From the NCBI GenBank assembly GCA_002104905.1, contig MCFE01000150.1:1-64000 (forward strand): DNA of 64,000 bases, given 5' to 3'. Positions within the stretch are counted from its first letter, which is position 1. Each line of letters begins with the position of its first letter. The notes beneath the pieces were generated by a model. It was not told the origin of the DNA and made no database searches. It worked only from the letters and a program-made list of their open reading frames with translations. The DNA comes from Basidiobolus meristosporus CBS 931.73 (taxonomy: Eukaryota > Basidiobolomycota > Basidiobolomycetes > Basidiobolales > Basidiobolaceae). This document shows, one piece after another, positions 1-10,024 of the stretch. The position numbers and the translations under genes were made by a program.

Positions 1-84
1 AGTTGTCAAAAAGTCTTATCCCACCTCCTTAAGACATCCTGCTGCTCCCCCAAGACTAAAATAAAGTTTCCTGCCACTTCTGAT

Positions 85-522
85 TTGCCTCCTGCTAGTG
101 ACTGGGCTGTCTGCTACTTTGCCAATGTGGAGTTTATTCCTATATCTGAGCATAGGATGTATCTCAAGCAGCAAGGTTACAATTTATCCAATATTGTAAA
201 CATGAGATTTATCAACCATCACACCCTGGAGGTAGTACTTGACAAAAGTATTGCTAAACAATTCTCTCAAAATGTCTCTGACCAGTTTTACTGGGAACCT
301 ACTGACCATGCCTTTAAAGAGTTTCCTGATTCTCCAGTTTACAAGACCTTCTCATTAGAGGAATCTCTGCTCTCAAGATTCACTTCACTTATGAAAAACT
401 CCCCTTCACCTGCTGTTACCCACTTCCTGAATGATTATTATATCTCTCAAGCTTATCTACTTCACTCCCTCATGGACCTGAGCTGCAGTGTACTCTGGGA
501 TACTGCCTTAACTGTAGCTTAG
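85..522 (+). pseudogene. LINE-like ORF1/gag-type fragment
   Basis: The open frame of about 145 codons has no ATG at its 5' end (it begins with TTG) and probably continues leftwards beyond the window. The translated part carries a stretch like NIVNMRFINHHTLEVVL, which resembles the small RRM-like block found upstream of the polymerase in fungal non-LTR retrotransposons. It ends at a TAG with no recognisable downstream gene. It lies in a repeat-rich flank next to LTR fragments. It is most likely a truncated transposon ORF; a host gene fragment cannot be excluded. The identification rests on pattern resemblance only. Confidence 0.4.
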
Positions 523-714
523 ATTTATTTGTATTCAACTTAGTGTTTACTTTGGGAATCCTCTATTCCCAGCTGGCTTCTTTATTTGTAGTTAGACTTG
601 ACTGAAATCAAATAAAGATTTCACCTACCTTGGTGACTTTTCCTCCCCTCCCCTAAGGTACTAGATTTCCTATTGGAGTGAAATTGGCCAAGTCTTAAAT
701 GCTGATGCACAACA

Positions 715-1044
715 GTATTTAAGGAAAGTTAATCCCTCATCAATAAATCATCACTTCTATCGGTAACACTTCTCCGTTATTGATTAGCAGTTGATCACTG
801 CACCTACCTTCAACAGTTATACCTCAAACCTGCCATCAAGGAGCATTTCAGGGTAGTGCACAAGACACACAGTGGTCTTTGGAGACACTTGGAGCACCTA
901 GGAAGCTAGAGAAGCAGGATCTTTTACCATAGTGACATATTGATAAAGACACCAGCTGTTTAGACACAGAGATTATTGCACCTATCAAACATCTCACACA
1001 CCTTGAGTTGTGTGGCTCCTGCCAGGAGTACCTCTGCACCACCA
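715..1044 (+). repeat. gypsy-like LTR 3' end plus leader (family A, copy 1)
   Basis: This segment matches two other places in the window: 60228-60914 in the same orientation and 61934-62689 inverted. It begins inside the LTR around the TATTTAAGG box, passes the LTR end CTTCAACA at about 808-815, and continues into a conserved leader. Similarity stops near the CTCTACACCACC-like sequence. The 5' part of the LTR is missing here, so this is a truncated copy. No intact ORF follows. Confidence 0.6.
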
Positions 1045-1757
1045 CACTGCTAGACCCAAGTAAATGTAGCAAGTGGGTATCCTTGAAACCTGTTGGGGTA
1101 TGATTACCATGCACTATGAAAGTGCGTTGGGGATTCATGCAACACTAGCATGATGAAAAATAAAAGCACTTTATTACCACATGGCTGATGATCAATAACT
1201 CCTGCAGGATACATGTGCGCATGGAACAGAAGTAGTAGTTGCAATGGCGTGAAATAAAGATTCTATTATAGCTATGGTATATATTTAACTTTGGAATATA
1301 CTTTATATCTGGTAGAAGCAATTGGATTACAGATAACTTGCATTAGTCATGAATTTTTTTTATTATATTAAGGCTGCGCATTTTATGGTGCCCAAAGCTT
1401 ATTAAAATATGGAATTATGACCAATTGGGATGATTCCCATCAATTATTAGATATATCATTGAAAGAAATAATTTATTAATTCTGTAATCATCAATACTTG
1501 TACAAAGCACACAGAAAGTGTAGGGAGACAAATTTTGGCCCAGATGCCTACTCTATGACCGGACAATGTGCCAATTGTAGGGTCAAAGTATTTATGGTTA
1601 GGGTGAAAAGGGTCAGCAGGAGGGATTGTAACCCTAAGGGACCAGATCCAACAATGTGAGAAAAGTAATTTAAAGGGAATTTAAAGAGTATGGGAGCAGT
1701 TTGGGGGACTGTGTCCCCAGACCCCTGCTCTTCTAACCTTTTCCCAGCCCTTACTAT
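1045..1757. other. AT-rich intergenic stretch, no gene seen
   Basis: Between the family A fragment and the Copia 5' LTR I see no supportable coding region or RNA gene. The short minus-strand frame at 1548-1781 overlaps the LTR and has no recognisable motif. Confidence 0.6.
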
Positions 1758-2105
1758 TGTTGTAAAAGTTTGTATTTCCACCTAAATATTCACTAACTTA
1801 GTCACTTAGATAATCACCTTCAAATCTTAGAGAATACTGACCAAATTCCTTGTTGGGATTTACTTAGAATATTTTCACCAAAATACCAGGTACCCAGAAT
1901 ATGAAAATTCTCAAAGTTGTCCAAACAGCCCCAAGCTTTGCACACATGTTCTTGAGACCTTACTTAACCTACTCTATGTGTTTGCTATGCTAAGACCAGG
2001 TAGAAGCATAAATACTACTTTTACATTCAATAAATCATTAAGTGAGAACCACATAATCTACTTGTCCTCCCAATCACTTCCATTATCTCCAAGACTCTTA
2101 CAACA
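1758..2105 (+). repeat. Copia 5' LTR
   Basis: 348-bp LTR with TG...CA ends. It contains an internal TATA-like GCATAAATAC near 2007 and shares nearly all its sequence with the 3' LTR at 6087-6417. The few differences (for example an extra short block near 1875-1895) indicate that insertion is not recent. Inverted, degenerate relatives lie at 6918-7055 and 47220-47568. Confidence 0.92.
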
Positions 2106-2123
2106 GGCTATGAGCCCCAACCT
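2106..2123 (+). promoter_or_regulatory. primer binding site, half tRNA-iMet type
   Basis: Directly after the LTR comes GGCTATGAGCCCCAAC. This is nearly complementary to the anticodon stem-loop of initiator methionine tRNA (loop CUCAUAA) rather than to a tRNA 3' end. Priming from the 5' half of tRNA-iMet is known for Drosophila copia and yeast Ty5, so the match supports the same mechanism here. There are a mismatch and an extra C relative to the usual fungal tRNA-iMet. Confidence 0.6.
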
Positions 2124-2201
2124 GTCACTCTCTGCAATGTCTACTGCTACTATTACTGGAATTTTTACCTCTGCTGAAAAGTTGGACAATCTAACTACCA
2201 A

Positions 2202-3434
2202 GTGTGGAAGGTGAAGATGAAGATGCTGCTACAAGAAAGAGGCCTTTGGGATATTGTTGTTGGAGAAGAATGCCCTGCTAAAAACATGGGAGAGGAAGCC
2301 TTAAAGTACCAGAAGAAAGAACAAAGTGCCTTTAACTGCATTTGCCTTAATGTCAAGGACAAATTGCTAATTCAATGCTCATGAGCAAAAACAGCAAAGA
2401 ATGCCTGGAAAGCATTAGAAGACACCTACCAGTCATGTTCAACTGCCAAGAAAATGTATCTGAGACAAAAATTCTTTGCTACAAAGATGCAGCCAGGAGA
2501 AGAAATGAAAAATCTAATTAACAGAATTACCCTGCTGGTAGATGAGATGGAATCTGTGGGAGTAGCAACTACTGATGAGGATGTGATAGTTACCATCCTG
2601 AATAGCCTGACAGACATGTTTCAGGGCCTTGTATCAGCCCTAGAGTCCAGAACTGAAGATTTGACCTTAAATTACGTATATGGAAGGCTCCTGGATGAAG
2701 AATTAAGAGAATCAAGTGCCAATAAGAAGGAAGAAGAAAATGCTTTAATAAGCAATGATAACCAACAAAGGAGATACCCAAGACCCTACAAAGGTAACAG
2801 CACCCTGTTTTGTAACTATTGCAAAAGGAAGGGACACACATCAGAACGGTGTCTCAAAAAGAGAGATAATCAGCAAAAGAAGCCTGAATATGGAAATGCT
2901 GCAACAACTGAAGATAGACTATTCATATCTGCACTAAACATGACCACAAACAAGGATTCTCAGATGTGGTATACTGACTCTGGAGCATCTCGACACTTTA
3001 CACACCAAAAAGAACTTTTTACCAAATATCAGGAAACTCCAATTAAGAAGGTTTTCATGGGTGACAATAGAACACTTGATGCAGTGGGAGAAGGAACTAT
3101 CCAAGTAAACCTAAGAAGCAGTGAAGGAAGCCATACACTGACCTGTAAAGAAGTACTCTATGTACCAGAAATAGCAAAGAACCTACTATCTGTAAGCAAG
3201 GTCACTGCAGAAGGACTCAGTTTCAGCTTTGACAATTCTGGATGTAAGATCACTGATCAAAATGGTGCCCATATTGCTTTGGGTATCAGATATCCAAATT
3301 TATACAAGTTGACTTATATTCCATCATATTTGGAAGCCAATATAAGTAACTTAAGTGAAGAAACACCAATGCTTTGGCACAGGAAATTTAGGCACATCAA
3401 TTTTGATTATTTGCGCAAAATGATCAAAGATTAG
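2202..3434 (+). pseudogene. Copia gag and protease region, interrupted
   Basis: The frame at 2202-2384 ends in TGA, and the main frame at about 2454-3432 ends in TAG. The second piece has the CCHC zinc knuckle CNYCKRKGHTSERC (codons near 2810-2855), then the Copia protease motif WYTDSGASRH near 2968-2997. The start of the GAG-pre-integrase zinc-binding region follows, with the LWHRKFRHINFDYLRKM histidines. The TAG at 3432 is shared with the second Copia fragment (GATTAGCTAATT at about 6440), so it predates their separation. It may be an ancient lesion or a feature of the subfamily. Confidence 0.85.
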
Positions 3435-3470
3435 CTAATTTCTGGAGTAAAAATTGATCCCCTAGCTAAT

Positions 3471-4443
3471 TTGGAGCACTGTGAAGCCTGCATATATGGG
3501 AAACAAGCCAGACAACTGTTCAAGAGCTCTGGGTTAATCAAAACTAAGAAAAAATTAGATCTAATTCACTCAGATCCTTGTGGACCTATGCAAAATTTAT
3601 CCTTAGGTGGGATGAAGTATTTATTCACTTTTATTGATGATGATACAAGATACACATGGGTCTACTTCATGGAGAGAAAGGAAGAAGCTCTGTCTAAGTT
3701 CAGGGAGTTTTAAGCCATGGTGGAGAGAGAAACTGGTGAAAAAATCAAGAAAATATGTTCTGACAATGGTGGAGAATATACATCCAAACTATTCATCCAC
3801 TTCTGCAAAATCTATGGGATAAGGCAAGAGACTACTGTACCTTACTCCCCACAGCAAAATAGAGTAGCAGAACGTGCTAACAGATCAATAATTGATATGG
3901 CAAGATCTATGATCCATGATCAAAAATTATCCTATGATTTTGGGCGGAATCAGTTACCTCTGCTGTATATCTTAAAAATAGGAGTTATAACAGAATACTT
4001 TGTGAATCTACTCCACTTGAAGCATGGTATGGATACAGACCAAATGTAGAACATCTAAGATTATTTTGGTGTACAGCATATGCCAAGAAACTGCCCGGAA
4101 ATCAGTCAAAATTTGAGCCAAAAAGTGTAATATGCATATTTTGGGCTACTGCAATGAGAGTAAGGCATACAGACTCTTCAATACCAAAGCAAAGAAGCTG
4201 ATCAAGTCCAGGGATGTGTTGTTTGATGAAAATTCAAAATCTTCACAAAAAATGACATCAGATGATGACAAAAATTTGATCTCAAGTCCACCAATTGTCA
4301 GGATTGAATCAGAGCAAAACAATGAAATTTTTCACTCCAGAGGACTCTACAGCCATGGTCCAGCCAGAATCAGTGCCCAGGAATATCCCAGGAGTGATCA
4401 TTCCAGTATCAAATGCCTGGAGATCCAATTGGACAAGAAATAG
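3471..4443 (+). pseudogene. Copia integrase region, interrupted
   Basis: CEACIYGKQ completes the HHCC zinc-binding domain. The catalytic core follows, with LIHSDPCGPM (first Asp) and CSDNGGEY (second Asp). A TAA at 3711-3713 splits the core; the second fragment has AAA (Lys) at the same codon, so this is an A-to-T nonsense change. Near 3960-4050 the frame shifts: the sequence continues as the conserved EAWYGYRPNVEHLRLFW segment in another frame. The C-terminal integrase part runs to a stop near 4441. Confidence 0.85.
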
Positions 4444-4558
4444 CCTAAATTACTATATCAATGAGGGTGCAAACTTAGCCTATGCCTATTCAGTCCATGT
4501 TGATGAACCCCAGACTGTAAAAGAGGCCCTAAATAGCCCTCAGACAAAGTTTTGAAGA

Positions 4559-5946
4559 TCTGCAATGACTGAGGAATATCAGGCCCTGATGGAAAATCAA
4601 ACTTGGGACTTAGTCAAATTACCAATCAACCAAAAATCAATTGGATGCAGATAGGTCTTCAAGACAAAATACAAGGCTGATGGTACAGTTGAAATATACA
4701 AAGCAAGACTTGTAGCCAAAGGATACTCTCAAACAAAAGGACTTGACTATACTGAGACCTTTGCACCGGTAGCCAAGATTAATTCCATCAGATTAATATT
4801 GGCTATTGCAGCCAAATATAAGTTTTTTATTCATCAAATGGATGTAAAAGCTGCATTTTTGAATGGAGAACTTGATGAGGACATGTATATGGGCCAGCCT
4901 GATAGGTTTGTTGACCAAGATAACCCCCATTTGGTCTGCAAGCTTAAAAAGTCACTATATGGTCTCAAACAATCACCAAGAGCCTGGAATTGCAAGATAT
5001 ATTCTTATTTAGAATCTTTGAGTTTCAAAAGAAGTAATGCTGACTATAGTATATACTATAAGCCAGATAGAGCAAATCCAGCTCTAATAGCTCTTTATGT
5101 GGATGATCTTATTATAGCCACCAATAACCTAGAAACATTGGAAGAGACTAAATCCAGCCTATCTAAGGAGTTCAAGATATCTGATCTAGGAGAACTTCGT
5201 TACTACTTAGGGATTAAGTCCTCCATAGACAGAAGTACCCAGACTATCACCCTAAGTCAATCCAAGTATATTCAAATATACTAAAGAAGTACCAAATGGA
5301 AGACTGTAAACCGGCAACTACCCCAATGGAGACAAACCTTAACTTGGTCAAAACTCAACCAAATCAAGAGAACTTGGTGCCATCTGAAAGCCCTGACTTT
5401 CCTTATCAATCTATGGTCAGCAGTCTGATATTTATAATGCTTGGAACACGTCCAGATACCTCATATTCAGTGGGAGTTGTCAGCCAACATAATCAGAACT
5501 ATGGATCTGATCATATTGCAGCAGTTAAGCGTATTTTTAGATACCTAAAAGGAACTGCTGATATCTGCTTAAGATGCACTTATAAGGATTCAGAACAGGA
5601 TCTTGTGGGATACTCTGATGCTGATTGGGGACAAAATTTGGAAGACAAAAGATCCACCACAGGATACACCTTTGTTTACTGTAAAGGAGCGATTTCATGG
5701 AATTCAAGAAAGCAACCAACTGTAGCACTTTCCACCACAGAGGCAGAGTATATGGCAGCCTGTGAAGCTATAAAAGAAGCAATGTGGTTAAGAAAACATT
5801 TTACAGATTTAGGCCTATGTCAAAAAAGGCCTATTACTTTATTTCAAGATAATCAAGGATGTGTACAATTAGGTAGAAATCCAACTTTTCATGCTAGAAC
5901 CAAGCACATAGATATTAGACGTCATTTCATACATGAAGCTATATAG
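4559..5946 (+). pseudogene. Copia reverse transcriptase and RNase H, interrupted
   Basis: The RT domain is readable at about 4799-5284, with MDVKAAFLNGELDE, SLYGLKQSPRAW and the catalytic YVDD near 5095-5106. A TAA at about 5282-5284 separates it from the RNase H part at 5296-5946. That part has the SDADWGQNLEDKRSTTGY motif and ends in the TKHIDIRRHFIHEAI signature. A TAG at 5944-5946 cuts the frame just before the usual C-terminal segment, which is still readable to about 6075. Upstream, a TAG at about 4651-4653 breaks the start of RT. Confidence 0.88.
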
Positions 5947-6086
5947 AATAACTTAGTTAGCTTAGTTTACTGTCCTACAGATGAAATGATTGCAGACATA
6001 TTTACCAAACCATTAGCTAGAGACAAGTTTGGATATCTTAAGTCAAAATTAGGACTAGTCAGTATGAACATTTAGCTGAGTGGGAG

Positions 6087-6417
6087 TGTTGTAAAAATTT
6101 GTATTTCCACCTAAATATTCACCTAACTTAGTCACTTAGATCATTACCCTCAAATCCTAGAGAATACTGACCAAATTCCTTGTTGGGATTTACTTAGAAT
6201 ATTTACCCAGAACATGAAAATTCTCAAAGTTGTCCAAACAGCCCCAAACTTTGCATACATGTTCTTGGGACCTTTCTTAACCTATTCTACGTGTTTGTAA
6301 TGCCAAGACCAGGTAAAAGTATAAATACTACTTTTACATTCAATAATCATTAAGTGAAAACCACATAATCTACTTGTTCTGCCAATCACTTCCAATATCT
6401 CCAAGACTCTTACAACA
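6087..6417 (+). repeat. Copia 3' LTR
   Basis: 331-bp LTR preceded by the purine-rich tract GAGTGGGAG (6078-6086). It is collinear with the 5' LTR, slightly shorter through small deletions, with TG...CA ends. It abuts Copia internal sequence on its right, not unique host DNA. Confidence 0.92.
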
Positions 6418-7055
6418 ATTTGCACAAAATGATCAAAGATTAGCTAATTATCAGAGTAAAAATGGATCCCTCAGCTAATTTGGAGCACTGTGAAGCCTTC
6501 ATATATGGGAAACAAGCCAGACAACCATTCAAGAGCTCTGGGTTAATCAAACTAAGTAAAAAATAGCTCTAATCCACTCAGATCTGTGTGGACCTATGCA
6601 AAATTTATCCTTACGCAGGATGAAGTATTTAATCACTTTTATTGATGATGATACAAGATACACATGGGTCTACTTCATGGACAGAAAGAAAGAAGCTCTG
6701 TCTAAGTTCAGGGAATTTAAAGCTATGGTGGAGAGAGAAACTGGTGAAAAAATCAAGAAAATACGCTCTGACAATGGTGGAGAATATGCCTCATAACTCC
6801 TAATGCACTTCTGCAAACTTTATTGGATAAAGCAAGAGACTACTGTACCATACTCCCTGCAGCAAAATGGAGTGGCAGTATATCCACACAGATCGATAAT
6901 CGATTTGGCAAGATCTCGGACAAACATGTAGAATAGGTTGAGGAAGGTCCCAAGAACATGTGTGCAAAGTTTGGGGCTGTTTGGACTACTTTGAGATATT
7001 TCATGTTCTGGGCACCTGATGTTTTGGTGAATATATTCCAAGTAGTTTCTGAAAT
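6418..7055 (+). pseudogene. fragment of a second Copia copy plus inverted LTR piece
   Basis: 6418-6917 is homologous to 3412-3910 of the complete element: integrase region with FIDDDTRYTWVYFM and RSDNGGEY. It is abruptly joined at about 6918 to the reverse complement of the LTR middle (6918-7055), which ends near ATATTCCAAG. The integrase piece has its own TAA after NGGEYAS. The junctions look like the product of rearrangement between copies rather than of a simple insertion. Confidence 0.8.
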
Positions 7056-7394
7056 CTAATTGATGGAAAACAAGGTCACGACTCAGTGCTTTTAATAAGC
7101 ACAGCTATCATCCTCCTACGTGGAGTAGCCAAACTGTGGTATTCATACGATTACTACTCCTTCTGATTTGGTTTCACCCCGCATTCTCAAATCCCTAGTA
7201 TGCTACGTAGCCAAGCCCAGCTTCATATCTTATTGTACCTCAGTTTCTTTGCCTTCGAAGATATTACCACGCCTTCAACAATGCAGAATTCGGGTGCTTC
7301 ATTGCACGAGGCATTACGCCGGGGATAAACCGACTTGATTAGTTGGAACATTTATTTACAATCGTATTTCCGAAGTATTGCAGGGCAGGCACCA

Positions 7395-8597
7395 TCAGGC
7401 AAGCTTGTCGGAGGCTGAGTGGCTACGATTCCTATAAGCCACGGGTGTCGCCTGGGTGTGTGGTGAAGCTGGCGCAGTTCTAGTATCGGACATTAGTGTG
7501 TGCGAAGCCAAATCTAAACCGGATAATGTAGGGATCGCCACGGCGAAGCGTTTACTGCTTTCAAATGGCTTTTTGGCATATTCTAGAACACACGGGGTTC
7601 ATGAGTTTGAGCTACTGCAGCAAAGGTGGGAATGGGACTTACCTTCGAGGTGAAGCTTGATAGGAATGTTATACGCATAGTCTACGGCTGTCCATCCAGC
7701 AAAATTTTGGTGATTGTGGCGGCACCCTCGTTCTAGTAGTAATGTTGCTGTCTGCAATGAGATTTAGTATATGTCCTTGGCCTGATCTCCAGTCGCATTG
7801 AAGTTACCTTCAAATGTCCCCAAGCAGCAGCGCTTGATTGAAGATACAAGGTGACTTAGCTCCCTGGAATGTCAAGTATAAAGGTCTGAATCAGACTTAC
7901 TGGTGTAAGGCAGTACATCCTTGGCTGTCGGTCTGATTTATGTCTCCACCGTAGTCCAGTATTATCTACCGAGTATTGGGACCCAAGTTAATGACAGGAC
8001 CTCGTAATCCACTGTAGAGATACCTCCTACATTAACCAAATTGTTGTATCCCTCTTTAGCCGCAATAATCAAGGGAAACACGCCAGCTTTGTTAGCCATC
8101 AGCACCGTTTCGGGATATCTTTTGACGTAGATTGTAAAAATCTGGGAAGGGGATTGTTTAGTGATGCGCCACAACCAATGCAAGGTTACTGTTTACCTCC
8201 TCCTCGCGCTTCTCCGTAGCAACAATAAGTACGGTATTCCCTTCGAAATCCTTTGTGAATGGGGCTGACAGTTATTCTCACAAGACCTCAACAATGAGCT
8301 ATGAGAGGGGAGCCTAACCTTGGAGATTTCCTTTTCCTCATGGCCTTGGTCTAGCAGATACTCCACAACCTCCTTTTGACCATTTTCAGTCGCATACATC
8401 AAAGCGGTTCTGCGTGTGGAACAGGGTTAGGACGTTTCTTCCGGCAGGAAACGGTGGCAATGTTGGCTAACGTACTTTCCTGCCATGTCTTGGCTCTGAA
8501 TGTTTACCCCTCGCTCCTCGTACAGTTTTTTAACAAGATAGAGATTTCCTTCGCTAGCAGCAATACGCAATCTATGGGCCGGATCACTTCTGCCCAT
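7395..8597 (-). CDS. ankyrin-repeat protein, AVO2-like, 8 exons
   Basis: Spliced from 8476-8597, 8319-8409, 8197-8250, 8031-8141, 7901-7965, 7808-7832, 7643-7751 and 7395-7582; 765 nt, 254 aa. All junctions are GT-AG with matching phase. Tandem ankyrin repeats occupy residues about 6-185, with blocks such as TALMYATENGQKEVVEYLL, GCTALHHAAAWGHLK and NFAGWTAVDYAYS. A Ser/Thr/Pro-rich tail ends in HSASDKLA. The layout (YLLDQGHE... DF.GNT... ALHHAAAWGHL... GWTA.DYAYS) resembles the fungal AVO2-type ankyrin proteins, of which yeast Avo2 is a TORC2 subunit. The assignment is by pattern, and a general ankyrin adaptor remains possible. Exon 6 is only 25 nt yet supplies the conserved HAAAWGHLK block. 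The start at 8597 gives the usual short leader before the first repeat; no ATG opens the longer upstream frame at 8663. Confidence 0.78.
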
Positions 8598-10024
8598 TTC
8601 TGTTTGTACCTCAAGGTGGGTTTCTATTGTTCTGGATACTTTACTGTGGCCGAATCCTCGCAAAGAGCGGGTGGAGAGAAGCTGTGGACTCTCCCGTGCA
8701 GTGGAAGGAAATCAATTTGGCTACGCATTGGAGATAATCCACAAATTACCCTAAAAGAGCATCAACTCAGATGGTCATTAAACCGTGATTGGAATTCTCT
8801 CGTCATCAATGCCAAGTAAACATCGCGTGTTGGCTATGCAACATCGAGCACAGCGGGCATAGGTTGTTGTTTAGCTAATCCCACTTTAAATCAGGCTTCT
8901 GAATTTCCATTGGACGCAACGCTCTCTCCACTGGAGGGCTGTTACACTTGGAGTTTGCTCAACTGTTGCGCCCATATGATGACAAACAGATGGCCTGATT
9001 ATGGTTGTTCGGGATTGTTTTATCGATCGGAATGCTAGCTACGTATATTTGAATAGCTGGAGGTTAACTGATTCTGCATCATTTAGCCGGCCGAGCCATC
9101 CGCTGGGACCAAGACTGTCAATGGGTGGAAATAACGGCCTGTGGGGATCTAAGGTGAGGGGCCACTATATATATTATACTCTGGCTGGCCCGGGGTGCAT
9201 GTAGCTCACTGACTCGACACAAGGCTCACTGGCATTGGATACATCCAAAGCACCCATCTTGCTTGGCTAGCGCATAGTTGCAGGTTTATGGACGCTCACT
9301 TGATTGCTCAAGTTACACACAGATATGAGCGCTGTCCCGTGACTACCAGCTTCAGAAAGCCCTCATCGTCAAATAAATGGAAATGCAAGCTGCCTCCATG
9401 CTGCTCCAATACAGATCCATCAATGGCCACCGTCCTCAGAGGATTTATACACGCCCACCGGACCATTCAAGGCCGCAGCTAGGGAATCTGTTCAACGCTT
9501 GAAGCAGGCTACCTTTCAATCGACATGCATTATATACAGTAAATAAATTGCTCCTGTCCCTTGACATCCATCAGGCTCATTAGGTTTATATTACTAATTT
9601 GGGCGCTGGGAACAGAATGCGAACCAATATGGCCCATGAAGTAACTCAGTACCCCCTCTTATTTGTTGCAGTCCGTACAGCAATTAACGATTATCTAGTC
9701 TCGCATTAATTAAAATACTAGGCATCCCTTACAGTATTTCAGGGAAGCCCAAATTCTCCCAGAAAATTCAGGATTGCAAGCAGATCAAGATTTCTCAATT
9801 TCATTCGACGCTACGCTAGGAAAGAACCAATCTTCCTACCGAGTCATTCCGGCCAATACTGAGCTGTCGCTTAAATTCCTGGCCCTACCTTGCTGTGGCC
9901 ACACCTCTACCCCTTTCCCGTTTCCTTTACAAGAAGTTTGTCTTTCGCCTGCCGGTTTCTTACACGAAGCAGAACCTCCCTTAGTTGACAACCCCCCTTC
10001 TGAAGCATCTGTAGAAGCCTCCTC
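8598..10024. other. intergenic, divergent promoter region, no gene seen
   Basis: This 1.4 kb lies between two divergently transcribed genes, the ankyrin protein (-) and Kelch-BTB (+). Short frames here lack motifs. An upstream non-coding exon or additional 5' exon of the Kelch gene could lie at 9770-10020, but nothing in the sequence decides it. Confidence 0.5.

Larger units (their letters stand above)
1758..6417 (+). mobile_element. Ty1/Copia-type LTR retrotransposon, both LTRs, defective
   Basis: A 4.66-kb element is bounded by two near-identical LTRs (1758-2105 and 6087-6417) that start TGTTGTAAAA and end TTACAACA. The internal order is gag with zinc knuckle, DSGA protease, integrase, reverse transcriptase and RNase H, which is the Copia order (integrase before RT). 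A half-tRNA-type primer binding site follows the 5' LTR and a purine-rich tract precedes the 3' LTR. The frame is broken by several stops and at least one frameshift, so it cannot move autonomously. No target-site duplication is visible: the 5 bp before the left LTR read actat and those after the right LTR read atttg. The right flank is itself Copia internal sequence. Confidence 0.93.
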
